Assembly (NCBI RefSeq): GCF_964204645.1
Contig: NC_134030.1
Coordinates: forward strand, 10,848,278-10,912,277
Source: Tubulanus polymorphus
Lineage: Eukaryota; Nemertea; Palaeonemertea; Tubulaniformes; Tubulanidae
Direction of reading: 5' to 3'
Length of the DNA: 64,000 bases
Position numbers and translations under genes: made by a program. Below the pieces are notes generated by a model. The model was given only the letters and a program-made list of their open reading frames with translations, had not been told where the DNA came from and did not search any database. Below, piece after piece: positions 23,765 to 37,300 of the stretch; positions within the stretch are counted from its first letter, which is position 1; every line of letters begins with the position of its first letter.

Positions 23765-24290
23765 GCGGCGCTTCTATTACATAATCACTATGCACAAGTC
23801 TGGCAAATTTGATATTTTAGGCGTTGCTATCGCCCAGCAAGCAGACCTCCTTATTCGAGCAACGAAAACCGATAATGTCTGCCAAGATATCACAGAAGAG
23901 CTCAATTCTGGAATAAGGTGGTTGTTCGCGGGGAATGTACATTCAACCTCCAAGATTCAACCAAATACTATAGATATACTTCTCGTTGTTGATTACTGAT
24001 TTCGGAACATTTATCCAGACACAAGTTGAGCTGCTAGTATCAATAATTTATCGCACAGATCCTGCCGTAAATTATTGCAGTCCCGCCAGATCTTCTATTC
24101 GCGAGCATGTCTGTTTTAGAAAAATATCTCATAACCGGGAAGAAAATATTCAAAGTCGTCGGGGTTGTCACATTCCGTTTCTTGGACGGCAACGATATCA
24201 AATCTCCTGATTAACTCGAGAAACTCTGGACGGCAATTCTGTAGTTTGCTTCGTAACCCACACATATTGATAATAGCGATTTTGATTTCA
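23765..24290 (-). mobile_element. Decayed LINE endonuclease fragment
   Basis: Reading the minus strand from 24290 gives the AP-endonuclease-like start KIAIINMCGLRSKLQ, then ELIRRFDIVAVQETE and FEYFLPGYE. After a frameshift come NRRSGGTAIIYG, and further on MYIPREQPPYS and KEVCLLGDSNA. These are the conserved blocks of a non-LTR retrotransposon endonuclease in the expected order, spread over several frames. No reverse transcriptase follows, so this is a dead fragment. Confidence 0.75.
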
Positions 24291-24299
24291 TGGCAATAG

Positions 24300-25235
24300 A
24301 TTTATTTTTCGGGGAACTTTGTTTTCCAAAATTGGTAGTGAGACTTCGGCCATTTTTCGAGTTAGTTATAGAGGTGGCACCACCGTGCCATATAGCTAGG
24401 GCGGTGACAATCCGTTACAACGGACGGGTTTGCGTTGCCACATTGCAGTAACCGGTGGTTTCACGAAAAAGGTTAATATTCTGCTTCTGGGTCGCACATT
24501 TTACTGTATTCCCGGGTATGAGCGCACTTGTAGCGTTCGTGCCCTGAAGGCCTAACTTCAATCTTCGGACGTAGCACTTACTCTATCCGCAGGTCGACCA
24601 AAGTCTGCGCAACAGAAAATTCACTTCAGCGCCACCTGGTGTACGATGATGGCATAACTTCGAAAATCGACTCAAACTATAGGAAATTCAACGCTTAACT
24701 CAAGATTCAACACTAGATTAACTGTTGAAAAATGCATTTTTTATATACTTCAAAAGTAACTTTTTATAATATTGTGAGTACGTTGTTGAAACACGATATA
24801 GAGTTTTTTTCTGGTGTTCCATAGTAATCGAAAGTAAATGTTTTCTTAGTAAATTACAGCCAGTGACTCATAATCTATCAATAAGTTACGCATTTTATTT
24901 TTGGTAAAATACTCAGTGATAATTATTCGTAGAAATTTAGAACGGTCTAAATTAGTGACATAGCGTGAAGGACAACGATTTAATATCCATCTTCAATTGC
25001 GATAATGGTATTATTTGATGACTTCACATATAAGAGCACAATTCACTTTCCCGTGGGAAATTTCAATATCGCTTCCTATCGTCATTAGTTTTTGACTCAG
25101 TTGTCGTTGTTACACGGAATCATTGATATCACGTACGTAGTCCAATCATTGATAATTATCAACACTAATTTGTCTAATCGTCGATCGTCGCACCAAAATA
25201 AAAATTGTCTACGAGTCGAGTGTTTACTGTGATAC
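24300..25235. other. Gene-free stretch
   Basis: AT-rich sequence between the LINE fragment and the pentanucleotide satellite. No conserved frame, splice-site pair or repeat structure was recognised. Confidence 0.45.
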
Positions 25236-25473
25236 CATGCTATAACATGCCATGCTATAACATGCCATGCTATAACGTGCCATGCTATAACATGGCATGC
25301 TATAACATGCCATAACATGCCATGCCATAACATGCCATACCATACCATAACATAACATGCCATACCATACCATAACATAACATAACATAACATAACATAA
25401 CATAACATAACATAACATAACATAACATAACATAACATAACATAACATAACATAACATAACATAACATAACAT
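25236..25473. repeat. Pentanucleotide satellite (CATAA)n with degenerate flank
   Basis: A pure run of CATAA units extends from about 25370 to 25473, preceded by variant units (CATGC, CATAC, CATAAC). Long open frames across it are artefacts of the repeat. Confidence 0.9.
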
Positions 25474-25599
25474 AGTGAGGTAGGCACTGAATGTGCCCTT
25501 TAAGTGTTCCTTTCTTATGAGGGTGCTGTCATGAGATTAATTTCTACAATTTTTCTTAGTGTATTGGCAGTTTTCTTTTTTAATTTCGTAGTCAAATTT

Positions 25600-28500
25600 T
25601 TATTATTATTATTATTATTATTTTATTTTTCCATTTTGAATTATAATAATCGTACAAAGTAATACAAATACAAAAATTCAAGATGGAGGGAAACATGAAG
25701 AAACCTGTTAAGGTTTATATGATATTCATGCCACCCTCGTACACCCAATCACACTCTCTTTCACACTACATTCACACTGCATTCACACTGAAAATATTTA
25801 AGTGCCAGATGGCAGAGACTGGCAAGGTTATCGAAACATTAATTGAGAAGATACTGTTTGAGAGCACGTTTAAAAACTGGAGGGGATACTGATCCAATGA
25901 TTTTCAGTGAGTAAGGTAAGTTATTCCAAGTTAAAGGGGCTGATACTTTTAATGAAAATTTCTTTCGATTGGCTCTAAATTGTTCTACTTTGAATGCATG
26001 ACGGTTTCGAGTATGATGATGGTGAAAGTCGGAATTTAATGAAAAATAATCTGAAAACGAGTTAGGCAGTAGTGAATTCTTATATTTAAATATGAAAAAG
26101 CACAATTGAAATTTTGTCATTGCTCGAAAGGTAAGCATACCTAAGTTTTTGAAGATGGGGGCTGTATGGTCAAAGAAGGCAACCTTCGATATTACCCTGA
26201 TCGCACGCTTTTGAAGTAGGATTATTGGCCTGATTCTCGATTCGAAGTTATTGCCCCAGATAAAATTGCAGTATTGGAGATACGGGTAAACAAAACTATA
26301 GTATAAGGTTTTCATCACTAAAACTGGCAATCGTCTTTTAACTCTATTCAAAACACCAATACTACGAGAGATCTTTTTACAGACAAATGATATGTGGTCA
26401 GACCACGTCAGTTTACTATCAATATATAAACCAAGAGATTTTGTGGAATGAACTTGCTTTATTGGGACATTTCCAATTTTTATGGCACAAGGGGTACCCT
26501 TGAAATTTCCGAAAATCATAAAATAACATTTTTAAGGTTAGGAGACAATTTATTAACTTGAAACCACATTCGAAGTTTGATGAGTTCATTGTTTATCAGT
26601 TGGAATATCTTCTTATGATCTTTTGAATAAGCGAAGCATGTTGTGTCATCTGCAAAAAGGGTGAAGTCAAGAATTTTTGAAGCATTGACACAATCATTTA
26701 TGAATAATAGATATAAAAGAGGACCGAGAATAGAACCTTGGGGAACTCCGATAGTTATACCCCTTCTTGACGAGTTAATACCATTAAAACAAACAATTTG
26801 ACCACGATCAGACAGGTAACTTTCGAACCATTTGAGAGGTAAACCCCGAATACTATAGTGATCTAATTTACCGAGCAGAATTGTGTGGTTGACCGTGTCG
26901 AATGCCTTCTTTAGGTCTAAGAAAATGCCTTATTTTTTATCAAGGTATGATGTTAGGGTGTCTGTTACTTTGGCAAGAGCAAGTGCTGTGGAATGATTTG
27001 ATCGAAAACCGAAATGATTTGAAGAAATAACGTTATGTTTATTGAGAAAGGAGGATAATCTGTTAAAGACCAGCTTTTCTAAAATCTTTGAAAATACCGG
27101 AAGAATAGAGATTGGACGATAATTATTGAAATTTTCCGAATCACCTGATTTAAATAACGGGTAAACTTTGGCTTGTTTCATGTCAAACGGAACAATACCA
27201 TTATAGAAGCTACAATTAAATATATGCGATAAAGGAGCATTTATTAGATCTATTGTGTCTTTAAGTAAAGATGTACTAATACCATCCAACCCTGCACTTT
27301 TTTTCGGATAAAAATTTCTAACTATAGATTCAATTTCACAATGATTAGTAGGAAACATAAAGAAATTTTCGTTAGTATGATTTTTCAGGTAATATGTGAA
27401 GTTGTGACCAGGGATATCAGGTATAGTCTCAGAAATTTGTGAGCCTATTTTAGAAAAGAAATCGTTAAACCCACACGCTATGCGATAGTCGCCTTTGAAT
27501 TCCTGGTTATTTTGTTTAAGAACACTAGGTAAAATAGGAGAAGATGATTTACGAAGTATCTGGTTAATAAGTTTCCATTTAAGTTTCATATCAGTACCTA
27601 TATCGGTAAACTTTTGAGAATAATAATCAGATTCAGCTTTTCTTAAGATTTTAGTAAGAATGTTTTTATAAGTATTGTAACTATTCTTGACATCCGCGGA
27701 TGTAGAACGAATTGATTTCTTATAAAGTCGGTTTTTGTGCTTAATGGAGTTAAATATCGCTGGAGTAATCCACGGCTTCTCAAGGCGTTGTCTATCATTT
27801 AGTTGGGTCGGGAGAAGGGGGAAAGCTTCATTAAACGCAAGATTAATTTTATTTGAAAAATAATGGTAGGACTGATCAACTTCTGAGCATGAATAAATAT
27901 CATTCCAATCAGTGCTTAATAGGAGTCTACGATACTTGGATATATTTTTAGCACAGTAAGAACGCTTCATATTTTGTCTGTTATTTGAACAATTTAAAAT
28001 CTTCTTGCACATTGTAAAAACAGGATAATGATCCGATAAATCATGACATTTAAATCATTAGTAAAGATATTAACAATAACAGTGGATGTGTTCGTGGTTA
28101 CTCTGGTAGGCTTATCAATCATTGGAAAAAAAGATGATGAAACCAGAGTATCCACGAACACCTCAGTATTTCTGTGCTCATCAAATTTGGATAAATCTAT
28201 ATTATAGTCACCGATAAGGTAACACCGTTTGTTTTCGCGATTGATATTTACAAGTAGTTTTTCAAACTCTTCAACAAAAGGATCGAGCCTTCCTCCTGGG
28301 GGTCTATAAATTACTCCCATAATGATATTGGAGCGTTTGCCCATATCAATCTCGATAAAAAGAGATTCGAATGTAAGAGAACTTGGTGCGATATCGTTGC
28401 GGGTTTTATGTTTCATTGAGTTCTTGATATAAAGAGCTACTCCACCACCCTGGGTTTCGATCCTGGAATTGAATTCGCTTGAATAACCAGGGGTATTATA

Positions 28501-29215
28501 CATTATACTATTATCATGGTCATCATTTGTCCATGTCTCTGTGAATCCTAGAACAGAAAATTTATCGGCCGAATAGTAGAGAAAATCCGTTATTTTATCA
28601 AAATTTGAATTGAAACTCCTGGCATTATGTGAAAAAAAAAGATAAATTATCTCCACTTGAGAGTAATTCATTTTCGTCGTAATAACGACAGGTATTATTG
28701 CCTGATATATCAACCATAGAATAAATGTTCTAGTCGAGTGAACACATTAATGTCAACATTGACCCGAGTCGGGACACTCTTTCAAGAGTCTTATTCATCA
28801 TCGCCATCTGATTCCACATTTGGTTTTTTCGCTAATTTTTCCGCACTGGGTGGAGAGGTCACCGATCTATTCTTTCTTTTGTTATTTGATGGCGTAGACG
28901 TAATGTCAGGTTTAAGAGCAGATTCAAAGTTACTGGAAAGTGCCGACTTTCCTAAATCATTAAGATGCACCCCGCGACTATCACTGACGTTGTAATACCT
29001 ATCTCGAATGTTGCCTGTAGGTTTGATGATCACATCATTATTTATATAAATCATTCTTAGAAGTCCTGATGGCTATTCTTTTTCTTCCGTTTAGTGTAGC
29101 CCTGATGTGTCTGTTGTTTATTAACATGGCTGATTCCCAGGGGAGTTGATTCAGACCCCTCTAATGAGGAGCCGCTCGATGTTTCGCTTTTACGTGTAAA
29201 TCTATATGACTAATA
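25600..29215 (-). mobile_element. Non-LTR retrotransposon (jockey/CR1-like group), inactivated
   Basis: In minus-strand order: a possible first-ORF remnant at 29054-28791 (ending motif SRGVHLNDLGKSAL, like the last block of an SGNH-esterase ORF1); endonuclease at 28713-27994 (GFTETW, GGGVALYIK, GVIYRPPGG, CYLIGDYNID); and a frameshift near 28030-28040, after which SDHYPVF follows in another frame. Reverse transcriptase is at 28012-25839 ([50 protein letters not shown]). An in-frame TAA sits just before [11 protein letters not shown] (near 26932) and another frameshift lies near 26525. The 3' end has an (AAT)n tail, seen as TTA repeats at 25599-25624. It is recognisable but cannot make a full protein. 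Confidence 0.9.
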
Positions 29216-29362
29216 TACTTCTTCATTCTTGAATTTCTTTATCATTATTACGTTCTCAGTATTAAATATAATTTCTTGCTTGTTTTTTTGCTGCTTTTTT
29301 CGCTTTTTTTCAACCCAAACGTGTTTGTTGTTTTATGACGAATAAGCCGCTTTGAATTATTG

Positions 29363-30078
29363 ATGGTGGCTGGTTCAGCCCATTAATGTGGCCAAAATAT
29401 GCTACTCGACGTCCGTTAATTTTTTTCCGTGCAACGTTTTTTTCCGTGTTACGTTTAAACGCCACGTTAAAACGAGGTTTTCATTTTCACGCCACGTTAA
29501 AACCAGTTTTTCGATTTAATGCCACGTAGAAAAAATGTTCGTTTAAACGCCACGTTAATCCAAGTTTTCTGCTATTACGCCACGTCAAAGCGAGTTTTAT
29601 CGTTTTAACGCCACGTTTAAAAAGAGTTTTTCATTTTAACGCCTAGTTGAAAACCAACTTTTCTTTCTAACGCCACGTTATGCCAAGTTTTTCGTTTTCA
29701 CGCCACGTTAAAAGGAGTTTTTCATTTTAACGCCATGTTAAAACCAGTTTTTCGATCTAATGCCACGTTAATAACTAACTTTTCGTGTAACACCGAGTTT
29801 GTCTTATAACGCCATGTTAAAACGAGTTTTTCGATTTAATGCCACACTTAAGCTATCAGTTTTTCATTTGAACGCCACGTTATAACGAGTTATTCATTTT
29901 GACGCCACATCGAAGCCAGTTTTTCGATTTAACGTCGCACTAAAACCAGTTTTTCATTTTAACGCCACGTTAAAACGAAAAGCTTGTTTTAACGATGCTT
30001 CAAAACGAAAAATGTAGAACAAAACTGATGGAGATCGCGTTTCATTATGTTTTAGTTTTAGTGCGACCCGAATCAGCC
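29363..30078. repeat. 30-bp minisatellite, about 18 units, between short inverted repeats
   Basis: From about 29455 to 29990 the unit GCCACGTTAAAACGAGTTTT plus 'tcattttaac' repeats with a period of about 30 bp (starts at 29461, 29491, 29521, 29549 and so on). It is flanked by ATGGTGGCTGGTTC (near 29364) and, inverted, GAATCAGCCACCAT (near 30067). This suggests a mobile element that carries the minisatellite inside. Confidence 0.75.
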
Positions 30079-31124
30079 ACCATACGTAAGGCCATTAGGC
30101 GAATTAAAAATTCAAAAAATTATAACCCTCCCAACCGATGGCTTCTGTCATAAATTGTCAGCCATTAGTCGTCGATATACACGTCGATATATGTATATCG
30201 CTTATTATATTCACTAATAATCATCAACAATGCATTTGTCTGCCGTCGTAGCTAAGTCAAGGTGGCTGATTCAGGCAATTAAAAATGTATTTGAAAAAAA
30301 AAACAAATCAAAACCCTCGCGGTGGGTTATTTTCCATGCGCAAAATTTATGAATTATTGCTCAGAGAAAACCGATAGTTTCTGTTATCTAGCTCAATTAC
30401 CTTTTCAATACCGGTATCTGTTTTCGAGCCTAAAAAGAATTATCCGCTCAGAGGGCCTGGATTAAGTTTGTTAAATTATTGCCCGATATATTTTTCCTGA
30501 AATTGAAAAATTTGAAAATAGTCTAAAAGTCTGCATTCCTTTACCAGAAATCTGAAGAAAAGCTTGATATCGAGAAAATTCATCACGTATACATTCTCGA
30601 TTATATACCTCTCCAATTTGATAAATCATAAATCTATGTAGCCAGTAGCGTGCCTTGCTTGCGTTTTTGCGCGTGTGAGTGTGTGCACGTGTTTGTTTAT
30701 GTGTTACGCTTTTTTCTTTTTCTTCTTTACTAGGGTGCCTTAACCTAGTGACTACAAGGTTTGCTTTATTCCGGCTGTTATTTTACTTCAGTATATACAA
30801 AGAAAACAAACATCATAATGTCCTGATGTAAAATAATCAGGACCTAATCTGATATGGTATTGGAATATATGATAATCATTATTTTTCAAAGAAATTGAAA
30901 CAATTTATAACATGATATCCATACATAAATATGAATACAAGTGTAAAATGTGCCAATATCAAATGAAGGAACCCAATGAAGCAAATGCTTGTAGGTCTGG
31001 CCACCCACTCTACATACACTCATTCTTCACAAGCATGCTAATTCACATATTCACACACAGCATACCAGTACAGTAAACATAGCTCAGATAAATAATTTTT
31101 GAAATTCAGTATTTTTGGTATGAT

Positions 31125-31994
31125 ATGATGTTACAGGAGTTTAGATATTCATTTATAAATTTCTTGCTTTATTTCCATTCTATAGCAGTGTACTTGGGCT
31201 GCTACAAAGACGACACCACACGAGATCTCGATGGGAAAATGACACACGATAAACGGATGACCAATCAACAGTGCAGGGCAATCTGTTCAGGTATTACCAA
31301 ATCAACTCTTTAGTTTTTTGGATGCAGTTCCACAATTCTGACTTCAAATTTCATCGGGCTTAGAACTGACGGTTCCGCAGTGGGAAACTCTCTTAACTCC
31401 CAGCTGTGGAACTTTTTAGAGAGTAGAATAAATTACGTACATTTCAAGTATAACATGTTTTTAAACGTGTTTTTAAAGAAGAAATGATCAACATCCGAAG
31501 AATACGTTACGAATGAGTGCAAACACATTTACGAAGGAACTTATTTTGAAAGAAGAAATGACGGGACCTACGCCTGGCTTTAGGGCCCCTGTGGGTGGTG
31601 CATACCATTTTGTCATCAAATAGTTTGAATTTTTCAAAATCAGTGCCTTCTTAAATGTGTTTGTATTCGCGACATATTCTTCGGATGGTGATCATTTCTT
31701 CTTTCAAAACCCGAAGTGATTCATGTCTCTAGAAACGGTTGCTTAGATTTGTGATAAAAAGAGTACAGATAAGAAATTTACAATTCGCATCAGTCTCGAT
31801 TATATCTATTTCTGCTTATCATAATATTGTAGGCTTTTCCTTCGCTGGCACTCAATATTCAAGTCAGTGTTTTTGCGGAAATAGTTATGGATCGTATGGT
31901 ACGCTTGCAGAAAGCTCATGTTCGAAGACGTGCGGCGGAAATGCGGGACAGAAATGCGGCGGCGTCTGGGCTAATTCTGTTTATTCTATCAATG
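31125..31994 (+). CDS. WSC-domain protein (partial gene model)
   Basis: Two exons form one WSC domain, a cysteine-rich carbohydrate-binding module found in secreted and membrane proteins. Exon A ends at 31290 and reads [23 protein letters not shown]. Exon B starts at 31833 and reads [44 protein letters not shown]. All eight cysteines are in place and the splice joins a Gly codon in phase. Exon A may begin at an acceptor at 31185, or include the ATG at 31125, whose frame has a hydrophobic stretch before the domain that could be a signal peptide. Exon B either ends at a GT donor at 31995 or reads on to a stop at 32018-32020. Other exons were not found, so it may be a short secreted protein or a fragment. 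Confidence 0.7.
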
Positions 31995-32099
31995 GTATGA
32001 AACTGTCCATTCCTCCTTAATGCTTAATTTATTGTATAGTGTTTTAACTTAGTGGCAAATGTTCTAACACAATACCGACACGCGCAAAGGTAAGTCGCA

Positions 32100-32530
32100 A
32101 TACCCAGCAGAACCTGCCACGAATTGAAATGGTAAGCTCGGTCGACTTAAGGCTGGCTTATGTCGACAAGCAACGGTGCCTACCGACGCAAAGCGGCCTA
32201 CGAGAGGCCGCGCAGTTGCTGCTCTATCAGTTCGACCTTGAAATGATTACTCCAAGGTTCGACATAATCCGGCTTGCAACGGCAAATCGACACCTACCGA
32301 CTCGTCGCAAGCCGTATCCGGCTAGTTGCCCATGTTCTACTCCGGCCTACGGTAGGCAGACAGTTACTTTCGATTGCAACCGACATAAGCTCATCTGCGA
32401 CGCGACGGAACTGAACGCAGAGGATCCAGCCAGTTGACCTTCATGAGGGGAGCGCCAGAAATATCTAGGGGTGAATTTGCCCCTTAAATTTGGCAAAAAT
32501 GGGCACACTAAAAGAAAATGAAATTCGTCA
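32100..32530. repeat. Dispersed repeats, copy related to 34290
   Basis: 'aaggctggcttatgtc.acaagcaacg' at about 32149-32175 recurs at about 34294-34320, followed in both by 'cctaccgacgcaa' segments. The 32440-32520 part resembles the GGGCAC-type repeat. The stretch shows no supportable exon. Confidence 0.5.
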
Positions 32531-32835
32531 CTAACCACATTACACTAAGTGTATATTCTTTTATTCCGTTCAATGTGGTGATATCTACCCACCTCTACAG
32601 GTAACTGGTTGGAGCATCTGAAACAGCACATCCCTATACGAAGGTTTAAAGGGATGGAAGTTAAATACTCTCTTCACATTTGAAACCAGCAAGTTATTCT
32701 GATTTTTCTGTAGGAAACAGCAATGTGAGATTCATCGATTTTTACCTGCCAGTCTTGAATGTCCAGTCAATCTTTGTTGCAGTAGAGTTAAGTGGTTGAT
32801 GTTAGGGAGCCCGGTTTTGCCAGAAGTAACCGAGG

Positions 32836-33290
32836 TCATTTCCTTTCAAGAATGCTCTTAACATGATATATCCACTTATTAGATTTACCATTTATGTGCA
32901 TGTAATGACCATGTTTATATATTAACGAGGATATTTTATTTGTCTCACTGACTAATTTGGCCCAAAATTTCACCATTCTGATTTTGACAAAAATATCTAA
33001 GGAGTGGCGCCCCACCCAGTTCGCCATATACAAAACTACTATAGGGGTAGATCGTTTTACTCTAAGTGAATACTTGAAAAAAGATAAGACTTGTTCGAGT
33101 ATCTGGAGGTTTTCAAAACCCCAAATTTCGCAACCAAACGATAAGATTGGTAGAGACATGCTATCAAGAAGTTTAGAAGTTCTAACTAAATCTAAGGAAC
33201 GCTCACTGGCCTTCTTTAATACAAAAAATAACGATTTCCTTGCTTGCTCCGCTAAGAAAGTTTGTCTTTGTCGTAATGTGTTACGTAATT
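32836..33290 (-). mobile_element. LINE reverse-transcriptase C-terminal fragment
   Basis: The minus-strand frame reads ARKSLFFVLKKASERSLD, then LPILSFGCEIWGF, then the downstream LINE pattern (TPIVVLYMANWVGRHSL, VKFWAKLVSETNKISSLIY). These are the post-palm blocks of a non-LTR retrotransposon. The catalytic domains are absent. The continuous open frame suggests a fairly young 5'-truncated copy. Confidence 0.8.
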
Positions 33291-33877
33291 GTTGTTGTCA
33301 TGTCACTACTCGTCACCTTTGATTTTGTATCATTTCCCATGTCTCCACCTGTCTTGTGATATAACTAGCTAGTGTAAAAATAAAGTCAATCAGTTTTCGA
33401 ACTTGAGCGTTCTCTCGTTGTTTATTCGGGATGTTTCCGACGACCACCATTCTCAACATAGGACTAAAATCGCATTGTTACACAGATATTCATAAACATT
33501 TTGAGCAAATTGCCGATCAATAAATGAGTATCTGTGCTTCCATTTTCTGTATTGTCCATAGTAACGTGACTAGGGAATTAGAATATCAATATTGTTGTTC
33601 ATTTTGACGAACACCACGTAATAGTTTTATTGCCAAATGCCACAAAATATCAGTATTGTGATTCGTGTGGTGAGTAACCCTGCACAACGGTTTTTAGTGC
33701 CAAATGCAGCGATTATAATGGACACGCTGGTACGAATCAGAAAAAAATCGATTGAATTCTATATTAAACTTTCAGAAAGTGAGAGTAATGAGCGCAATGA
33801 GCGTCAATACTGAGAGCTGAGACCTCACATATCTGAAAAGACTTACTGGAAACACAAAGAGCAAGCAGAAAATTGTA

Positions 33878-34100
33878 TATCCCACTGAGCTAAAAACGGC
33901 TGCGTCTAAACATGAAACTTCATGCGAAGCCGGCCTCTCAGTAGCTCAGTGGGATAAGGCGTGATGCTGTTGTATTCGCCTTCAGCGCTGAGTGACATGT
34001 GCGGGCTCGAGTCCTGCTAGCTGCTCTGCGGGCAACATAAGCGCAGGGGAGGGGGATGGGGTGTTGGAGACCCACATGTTTGGCCGTAGTCCTCGTGGAA
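33878..34100 (+). mobile_element. tRNA-derived SINE-like sequence
   Basis: TAGCTCAGTGGGATAAGGCG at 33942 is a good Pol III A box, and GGGCTCGAGTCCTGC at 34003 a good B box, about 60 bp apart as in a tRNA. The A box also occurs as a perfect 15-bp inverse at 33878-33892, so two heads may face each other. The acceptor stem does not pair, so it is not a functional tRNA gene. Confidence 0.55.
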
Positions 34101-34349
34101 CTTCTTATCATGGGGTAAAACAATTTAAGGTAATTGTATGTATCATAAGTTTACGCATTTTCAGGGATTTTACACATTTTTGTCCTCGTTTTCACGAAAA
34201 GGTCAGTCCATAAAAAATAGTGCGGAAGTTAGGGGGTGCACGTGCCCCCTGTGCACCCCTAGCTGGATCCACCGCTATGCGGATGAAGCTTTTAAGGCTG
34301 GCTTATGTCAACAAGCAACGCGACGCCTACCGACTCCTACCGACGCAAC

Positions 34350-37300
34350 TGAGAGCAACCGCGATCGCAGCCTTAGATTTTTCTGTACAGAACCAGTTCC
34401 ATTCCATCCAATTAACCTTTCAATCATTATCTTTACTACGAGCGATGTTTTATGTTCTACGATAGTTCTTTTACTTGGGACCAGGAGGACCATGATTAGC
34501 CATTTTACTGACAGAACGTGCGGGTGGAGTTACGAAGCCTGAATTGCTTTTATCGAGCGATTGAGCACTCAAATCATCAGATTCTAAGGTATCGTACAAA
34601 TCAATTGCTTGACTTTACGACGTTTGACATGGATACGTTCACGATTAATGGCTGTGCATTTTATGAATCAAATTCATGGAGCATACACGTATTCTTCCTC
34701 CGGTAGATTAATAAATGATGCAATTACGAATCAAAGGCCTCCTGGTTTCCAGAAAAAGCAACTGCAGCCCTAGGCGTGAGCTGTTGGAAATATGGGTTGT
34801 TAAGTGTCAAAATGTTGAAATGTAGATACACATTTCGTAGGCCCATTATGCACCTAATATAGCTACCCACAGAGGTTTCCTGCACATAATTAGCCTATTT
34901 TAACTAAATGAAAAAAGCTTTATGTATAAGTCACTTGTGTCTCTTAGAAAAAACGGGTTGGATTTGATGAACTACTGATTTAGTGGGTAAACGTCGACAT
35001 GCAACGACGACGGTAAGTATATTTTATTGCAGTTCAATAATTAGTCCTTAATTTCCGGCTTTTACGGTTTGTACGAAAGAAGTTTGAAACTAATCGGAAC
35101 TTTATCATACAGCGGACTTCGCATGCTGGATCCTGTGACCAATAGATTTCCAGTGAATAGACCAGCAAATTCCGGGGAAGTCGCATCCTCCCTCAGCAGG
35201 GACTCGGCCTGACCGCTGGACAATCGAACAACCACTAGACTCAACGGCCACGGCACGAAACCACCACATTAGCCTGAGTGCTCAGGTACGCTTCACAAAA
35301 AGGTTATTCAGGGGTTTTGTGCGAGTCGATTGTGCACTACGTCATCAATATTGATGTTTCTAAATAACTATTACAATATTGTGAATTTTGGCTTTTATTT
35401 CGTAGTTGAACATATTTAATGACTCTTAGCTTTTATTTGGTACATTTTTAAGTCTTTCTGATAATCATTTTTTAGAGAATGTACACAACGTCATCGATAT
35501 ATCTGGGTGAGACTGGTTTGGTTGCCGGTCAATCCTATTCAATTATCGGTATTATTTTCTATATGAAACATCAGTGAAATGTAGATCTGTTAATTTGAAA
35601 AAAAATTGAGATCATCAAGCCTACTTTAAAGACTTATCTTAAAGGGCCGATGGAGCAAGTCCAACCTGCTGACCTTTGTCATTTTAAAGGTCCACTCAAA
35701 TAGAAATTCTCACTCATCATCGGCGCAATCGTTCGAATGACAGGAGAATGAATCTATGAGCAATAGTTCTAAATCTTTTTCTGGAGGAGACAGCATAATG
35801 CTTCTCATTTTCGGCGTTTACTGACACCTGTGACATCTCCAGTTTTTAAAAAAGAGAAAAATGACCCAACATTACAGGACATTTAAGTACCCTAACAAAG
35901 TGGCGGCTGGCTACTGTAAAATGTTTATCGTTTTTGCTGGCCCTACCGGTTTTAGGGTATTGCGCACCCCAATTAAAATATACCTTAAACTACCCCTTAT
36001 CAAATTCTATTGATAATCTCCAATGCACCGATTAGAAGTGTCGGATCGACAAATAAACCTGTTCCAATTTTAGATATGTCGAGTGCAATGAAAAAAACTC
36101 TTGTGATGTATGATTCGATGTTTGTCATAGACTCATTCGTCAAAAGAATTCCCAATGATAATGACAGCTTCGACAAACAAACGCTCTTTCGTACACTGAA
36201 CTTTTTCCAGTCACAAACATGTCGCAAAATCAACCATCTGATATACCCGCACTTGAATTATCATAAGTTCATATGAATACCTAGCGTCTGATTTCTGTTT
36301 GCTCAAGTTATTTGTTATTTCTTTTTATCGAGTTAAATAGGTGGGTAGTTAGGTGTCTGTCTAGCAACTCCTATTTCGGGTAGTTTACTGATGATTTTGG
36401 TTGTATAGCTAATCGGAAACTCCGAATTTATGCGCGGTAAGTATATACCAACGCGTTGTATTATCTGTATTTTCTTGGTTTGAAAGTAGCATTTTCATAA
36501 TTTCAAATGAAACGACCGAAATATTTCACCGTAATACCATTTACGTTTACTGTAAACTTTTCAACGTTTTATACAAATTTCCATTATTCCAATACAAATT
36601 TTCATTATTCCAATTATTGAATTGAATTTCTAAAAGCGTATAAAAAGTATGCTATTGAATTATTGTGCAGAACGATAATCAAGTATCGAAGTCTACCTCG
36701 TTTAATCTAATTTCGATGGAGTAAATACTTCGACAAGCTTTTTTTCTCATTAAATTATAACCGAACATATGGATAGTACTGGGATCGAATGAATGATCGT
36801 TACTTCGTCTGTCATCGAATATCTAAATGTTTTAACGTACGTCTAAAATTCGTTCACTATCTTTTTATACTTCAGGCTAAAAATAATACCTCGTTTCTCC
36901 TTTCGGCTGAGCTTAAAGTTGACTTGGCCGGCCGGTCGCCTATCTACCCTGTACATGATCAGGCTAACCATAAAAGAACCGGCAGCTATATGAATGAACC
37001 GATTTCAATTGTATTGAAGTTTACAAAAGTGACCCGGCCGATAGGGTGAAACAAGGTATAATTTTTCTTTAGCCTTAAATCAATCTTGTACGTAAATGAA
37101 ATCGCATTCGATCCATTACATGGCGTCTTCTGATATTCCTTTCATCTTGTCGATTCTTTTTCTCTTATCAATAAATCGCTCGTCTATGAACACAAAATTG
37201 AATGAAGAATTTAATCGGAATTTCAAACGTATATTGCATTTTCTGTTTACTGTATCGCAGTCGCTGTTTTTTTTTTTAAATAACGCATTAATTAAACGTC

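Noticed and set aside
25097-25487. Long minus-strand frames rich in Met-Leu-Cys-Tyr
   Set aside because: They are translations of the CATAA pentanucleotide satellite in different frames, not proteins.
29455-29990. Regular 30-bp repeat, CRISPR-like at first sight
   Set aside because: Units are contiguous with no unique spacers, and the context is an animal genome; it is a minisatellite.
33942-34017. Possible tRNA gene
   Set aside because: A and B boxes are present but no acceptor stem or normal cloverleaf forms; better explained as a SINE head.
35062-35256. Minus-strand 64-codon frame, with an open plus-strand counterpart
   Set aside because: No motif recognised and both strands are open, as expected by chance in a GC-richer patch.
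36000-36276. Overlapping frames on both strands
   Set aside because: The plus frame begins at a TTG rather than an ATG, and neither strand shows a family signature.
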